Assembly (NCBI RefSeq): GCF_001654865.1
Contig: NZ_LXEO01000047.1
Location: 1 to 64,000 of the forward strand
Direction of reading: 5' to 3'
DNA: 64,000 bases
Source: Buttiauxella noackiae ATCC 51607
GTDB taxonomy: Bacteria; Pseudomonadota; Gammaproteobacteria; Enterobacterales; Enterobacteriaceae
Numbering within the stretch: position 1 is the first letter of the stretch; each line of letters opens with the position of its first letter. The position numbers and the translations under genes were made by a program. The notes under the pieces were generated by a model. It saw nothing but the letters and a program-made list of their open reading frames with translations. It did not search any database and was not told the origin of the DNA. Shown one piece after another: positions 60,888-64,000 of the stretch.

Positions 60888-61919
60888 CTACGCCACATCC
60901 TTTTTCTTACGGGGGAAAGGCCGCACATTTTTCGCACCTGGTAATGGCGGTACAAAACGGCTGTATTTTTGTGCCCGTTGATGCCGCGCCAGCGCCTGGC
61001 GTAACCGCCCATCCAGCACCAGCACACCGAGTAAAACCAGACCTGCAATAAAGTCATTCCACCAGGCAGGGAGTTTGAAGAGCACCAGGACGGTGTCAAT
61101 TTGCGTCAGGAAAAATGCGCCGAGAAATGCGCCAATGATGGTTCCCGTACCGCCAAGCAGAGAAATACCGCCCAACACACAAGCTGCGATAGCTTTCATC
61201 TCCAGCCCGCTTCCGGTCTGGTTGGGTACAAAGCCAATTTGCGAAGCAAAGATAATCCCGGCGATTGCCGCCAACATGCCATTGAAAGTGAAGGCCATAA
61301 GACGGGTGCGGTTCACCGCCACACCGAGCTGACGTGCAGCGGCCAGGTTGTCGCCCACCGCGTAGAAATCACGCCCGAAAGCGGTTCGTGCAAATACCCA
61401 GGCAGCGATAGCCACTAAAGCAAGAACCATAAAACCAAGCGGGGAAATCCCCAAAGCGACCGGTTCGGAGAGCGATTTCAGATTAGGTGGTAGTCCTTCA
61501 ATCCATTTTCCACCTGTCCATAACAACATACCGCCGCGATAAAGCCCGAGCGTACCAAGGGTCGCTACAATTGCGGGAATGCGTAGCCAGACGACCAAAA
61601 CCCCGTTAAAGAAACCTGCCACCGCGCCAATCAACAAGGCAAAAAGCATCGACACCGGCAAGCTATAGCCGCTGTTAAGCGCCACGCCGACAGCAATTGC
61701 ACACAGTCCTACAGTCGATCCTACGGAAACGTCGATATTGCGGGTCAGCATCACCATCGAAGCACCTACCGCCAGTAGGATCAGGATCTGGGCGCTGGTG
61801 AATATCATGCTTAGCGTTTGCAAGCTGAAGTAGCTGTGATTGAGTGCGACCAACACGCAAAATAGAGCAACTATCGCCAGCAGCGCGCTGAGTTCACGGT
61901 TGCGCAGCAATGTTTTCAT
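60888..61919 (-). CDS. lsrC: LsrC, AI-2 importer permease
   Basis: This is the second AI-2 permease, 343 residues, a paralogue of LsrD ([21 protein letters not shown]). The C-terminal tail is basic (FPRKKKDVA). Its ATG overlaps the lsrA stop by 4 bp (ATGA). Confidence 0.95.
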   Translation of the reverse strand: MKTLLRNRELSALLAIVALFCVLVALNHSYFSLQTLSMIFTSAQILILLAVGASMVMLTRNIDVSVGSTVGLCAIAVGVALNSGYSLPVSMLFALLIGAVAGFFNGVLVVWLRIPAIVATLGTLGLYRGGMLLWTGGKWIEGLPPNLKSLSEPVALGISPLGFMVLALVAIAAWVFARTAFGRDFYAVGDNLAAARQLGVAVNRTRLMAFTFNGMLAAIAGIIFASQIGFVPNQTGSGLEMKAIAACVLGGISLLGGTGTIIGAFLGAFFLTQIDTVLVLFKLPAWWNDFIAGLVLLGVLVLDGRLRQALARHQRAQKYSRFVPPLPGAKNVRPFPRKKKDVA

Positions 61920-63415
61920 GCTTGACCTCCGCCAAACGCCATACTGATCATGCGATCTACAGTGATTGATGGCTTACGTAACTCACCATTCATGGCCCCC
62001 TGGTGCATCACCAGCACGCGATCCGCAAGCCCGCTGAACTCATCAAGATCGGATGAGATCATCAGCACCGCAACATTTTGAGCAGCCACACTTTTGATCA
62101 GCTGATAGATATCCGCTCGCGCCGCCACATCCACACCGCGCGTTGGCTCATCAATGATGAGCAACAACGGATTGGCTTCAAGGCAGCGAGCTAACAGGAC
62201 TTTTTGCTGATTACCACCGGAGAGCGTGCGTACCATCTGCCCGGCATCGTTGAGTTTGATCCCCAGCGCCCGGTGGTAGCGCTCCACTACCGCGGACTCC
62301 CGTCTGCTTTGTTGCCACAGGCCCGGCTCGTTAAGCACCACGGTGTTCCAGCGGATCGGCGCATCAAGGAATAAACCGGAAACCTGGCGATCTTCTGGCA
62401 GATAAATAAGCCCAAGATCAAGGCGCGCTTTGGTGCGATCGCGGCTAATTTCACGGTTTTCTAAATAAATGCGCCCACCGCGAACGGGCCGTAAACCGTA
62501 GAGCGTTTCGGCAAGCTCAGTACGACCAGATCCCACCAGCCCGGCCAGGCCTACGATCTCACCTGCGTACAATTCAAAACTGAGATCGATAAATCCTTCA
62601 CCGGTCAGCTCCTCTACGCGCAATACCGGAAAATCCTGCGGTTCGGTGCGACGATTTCCCGGCAATGCAAGCCACAATTTTTGCGTATCGCTTAACGCAT
62701 GTTGGCGATCGTTCGGAGTCATGGCATTGATCAGTTGCTCATCAAGTAGCTGCGCAGTTTCACCTTGTAACACTACGGCACCGTCACGCATCACTGAGAT
62801 ATGGCTGGCAAGCTGGCGGATTTCCGGCAATTTGTGGGAGATAAATACAATGCCCACGCCGAGACTTTGCAAGGCGCGGATCTGGCGAAATAACCGCTCA
62901 GTTTCGCCCGGTGTAAGGGATGCGGTAGGTTCGTCCAGGATCAGGATCTTCGCTTCACGCATTAAACCGCGCAGGATCTCGACCATCTGTTGATCGGCAA
63001 CTTCCAGCGTGCTGGCTGTTGCGCTAAGTGGGATCTGACATTCAAGCTGCTGCATTTTCTCTTGCAGGCGCTTTTCCATATCGTTTTGCCGTGGCAGGCG
63101 AAAAAGGATGTTCTCGCGCACCGTCAGATTCGGGAACAACATCGGTTCTTGCGGCACAAGGTAAATGCCTAACTCATGTGCCTGCCCTGGTTTGAGGCGC
63201 CCAAATGCTTTGCCTTGTACCTTCAGTTCACCACTATCGGGGGTTTCCACACCGGCAAAAATCTTCATCAGTGTCGATTTCCCTGCCCCATTACCGCCCA
63301 GCAATGCGTGGACCTGCCCTGCATACAGAGCAAAATCAATACCTTTGAGCACGCTCACACCAGAAAACTGTTTGCTTATCTGGCGGGCTTCAAGCATTGC
63401 GGTGGTGTTGGGCAT
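61916..63415 (-). CDS. lsrA: LsrA, AI-2 importer ATPase
   Basis: The 499-residue double ABC protein energises AI-2 uptake. The first domain has P-loop GGNGAGKST and Walker [12 protein letters not shown]; the second has the degenerate P-loop region [10 protein letters not shown], typical of RbsA-type ATPases, and signature [18 protein letters not shown] 63415 has GGAG 5 nt upstream; the longer frame to 63463 has no family support. It is the first gene of lsrACDBFG, divergent from lsrR. Confidence 0.94.
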   Translation of the reverse strand: MPNTTAMLEARQISKQFSGVSVLKGIDFALYAGQVHALLGGNGAGKSTLMKIFAGVETPDSGELKVQGKAFGRLKPGQAHELGIYLVPQEPMLFPNLTVRENILFRLPRQNDMEKRLQEKMQQLECQIPLSATASTLEVADQQMVEILRGLMREAKILILDEPTASLTPGETERLFRQIRALQSLGVGIVFISHKLPEIRQLASHISVMRDGAVVLQGETAQLLDEQLINAMTPNDRQHALSDTQKLWLALPGNRRTEPQDFPVLRVEELTGEGFIDLSFELYAGEIVGLAGLVGSGRTELAETLYGLRPVRGGRIYLENREISRDRTKARLDLGLIYLPEDRQVSGLFLDAPIRWNTVVLNEPGLWQQSRRESAVVERYHRALGIKLNDAGQMVRTLSGGNQQKVLLARCLEANPLLLIIDEPTRGVDVAARADIYQLIKSVAAQNVAVLMISSDLDEFSGLADRVLVMHQGAMNGELRKPSITVDRMISMAFGGGQA

Positions 63416-63628
63416 TGTCACTCCACAATTGAACAAAAGAGAAATTGAATTAATAATGTTCAAAAGCGTAGACGCCGGGTAATTTTTACAACAGGGCAGC
63501 GATCACAAAATTTTTAAATAGATCAGCTAAAACATTTGCATCTGAAAATGATCTTTTTGCCGTGCGCTTCACATTTTCTTACCCCGCACCTTCGAACATA
63601 TGATCTAAATTTTAATAAGAGTTCACTT
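63416..63628. promoter_or_regulatory. Divergent lsrA-lsrR promoter region
   Basis: This 213-bp A+T-rich interval should hold the LsrR operators and CRP site known for lsr systems. I see TCACA half-sites at 63503 and 63569 but no convincing full CRP palindrome. Confidence 0.5.
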
Positions 63629-64000
63629 ATGAGCGATAAACGAGCAGCAGAAGAAGGGAAACTAGCAGCACTCCCAATGGCCGAAGAAGAGTTATTGGCA
63701 CGTGTGGCCTGGTCTTACTACCACGACGGCCTGACGCAGAATGACATTGGCGAGCGGCTTGGGCTGCCACGTTTAAAGATTTCACGCCTGCTGGAGAAAG
63801 GGCGTCAATCTGGGGTGATTCGCGTACAGATTAACTCGCGCTTTGAAGGATGCCTGGCTCTGGAAACCCAGTTGCAGCAGCGTTTCGGCCTCAAAATTGC
63901 GCGTGTACTTCCCGCGCATAATACCCCGCCGATGAACACGCGATTAGGCATTGGCGCGGCGCAATCGCTGATGGGGATTCTGGAACCGGGGCAAATGTTA
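63629..64000 (+). CDS. lsrR: LsrR, AI-2 operon repressor, 5' part only
   Basis: The 124 codons in the window encode the N-terminal part of LsrR, a SorC/DeoR-type repressor released by phospho-AI-2. The helix-turn-helix ([20 protein letters not shown], then [13 protein letters not shown]) and [18 protein letters not shown] match E. coli LsrR; the first 17 residues are different and longer in acidic content. The gene runs off the window end. In E. coli lsrK follows lsrR in the same operon, so lsrK is expected just outside. Confidence 0.95.
   Translation, partial: MSDKRAAEEGKLAALPMAEEELLARVAWSYYHDGLTQNDIGERLGLPRLKISRLLEKGRQSGVIRVQINSRFEGCLALETQLQQRFGLKIARVLPAHNTPPMNTRLGIGAAQSLMGILEPGQML

Noticed and set aside
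63490..63575. CRP site in the lsrA-lsrR interval
   Set aside because: Only single TCACA half-sites with poor partners at the right spacing; not enough to call a site although one is expected from E. coli.

Overview
The window is a 64-kb stretch of chromosome from a member of the Enterobacteriaceae. Gene content and protein sequences sit close to the E. coli/Salmonella 'right-hand end' near the terminus of the numbering (trpR-slt-ettA-nadR-radA-serB-smp-lplA-deo), but several differences exclude E. coli and Salmonella themselves. I cannot name the genus; the sequence fits one of the related environmental genera. No phage, plasmid, transposase or CRISPR array is visible.

Positions 1-34842 follow the E. 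coli K-12 order in reverse: yjjX (partial), trpR, slt, ettA, nadR-radA-serB, smp-lplA, deoD-deoB-deoA-deoC, yjjV-yjjU, ytjA, osmY, prfC, yjjG-rimI-holD, rsmC, three tRNA-Leu(CAG), a DUF1435 gene (yjjZ position), fhuF, a yjjQ/bglJ-like pair and yjjP-yjjB. Relative to K-12 (from memory) there are replacements: yjjJ is missing beside deoD, a concentrative nucleoside transporter takes the place of yjjI-yjjW, a GGDEF diguanylate cyclase lies between the DUF1435 gene and fhuF, an orphan cellobiose-type PTS EIIC and a YbaK-like gene follow fhuF, and pobR-pobA lies in front of yjjP. Most strikingly, dnaT-dnaC, which separate yjjB from yjjA in K-12, are absent here; a TetR-family gene occupies the site.

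Positions 35700-46360 form an accessory catabolic region: yjjA, a lone SAM methyltransferase, an MFS transporter-M20 amidohydrolase pair with a divergent LysR regulator, the ascG / ascF-ascB beta-glucoside locus and curA.

Positions 46400-57620 correspond to the E. coli aer-patA neighbourhood, but proP and a complete five-gene peptide/nickel-type ABC importer lie between aer (flagellar sigma-28 promoter visible) and patA (sigma-54 promoter visible). A solitary GT17-type glycosyltransferase follows patA. Positions 57673-64000 carry the autoinducer-2 system: lsrACDBFG on the minus strand, with lsrR starting divergently and cut by the window end.

Regulatory signals seen directly include a trp operator before trpR, two DeoR-type palindromes and a CRP site before deoC, Fur boxes before the DUF1435 gene and fhuF, AscG-like CCGG palindromes before ascF and also before the orphan PTS EIIC, three ERIC elements and many intrinsic terminators. 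The most useful leads are the missing dnaTC, the shared LacI-type operator sequences that may tie the orphan EIIC to AscG, and the rearranged A+T-rich yjjQ/bglJ operon.
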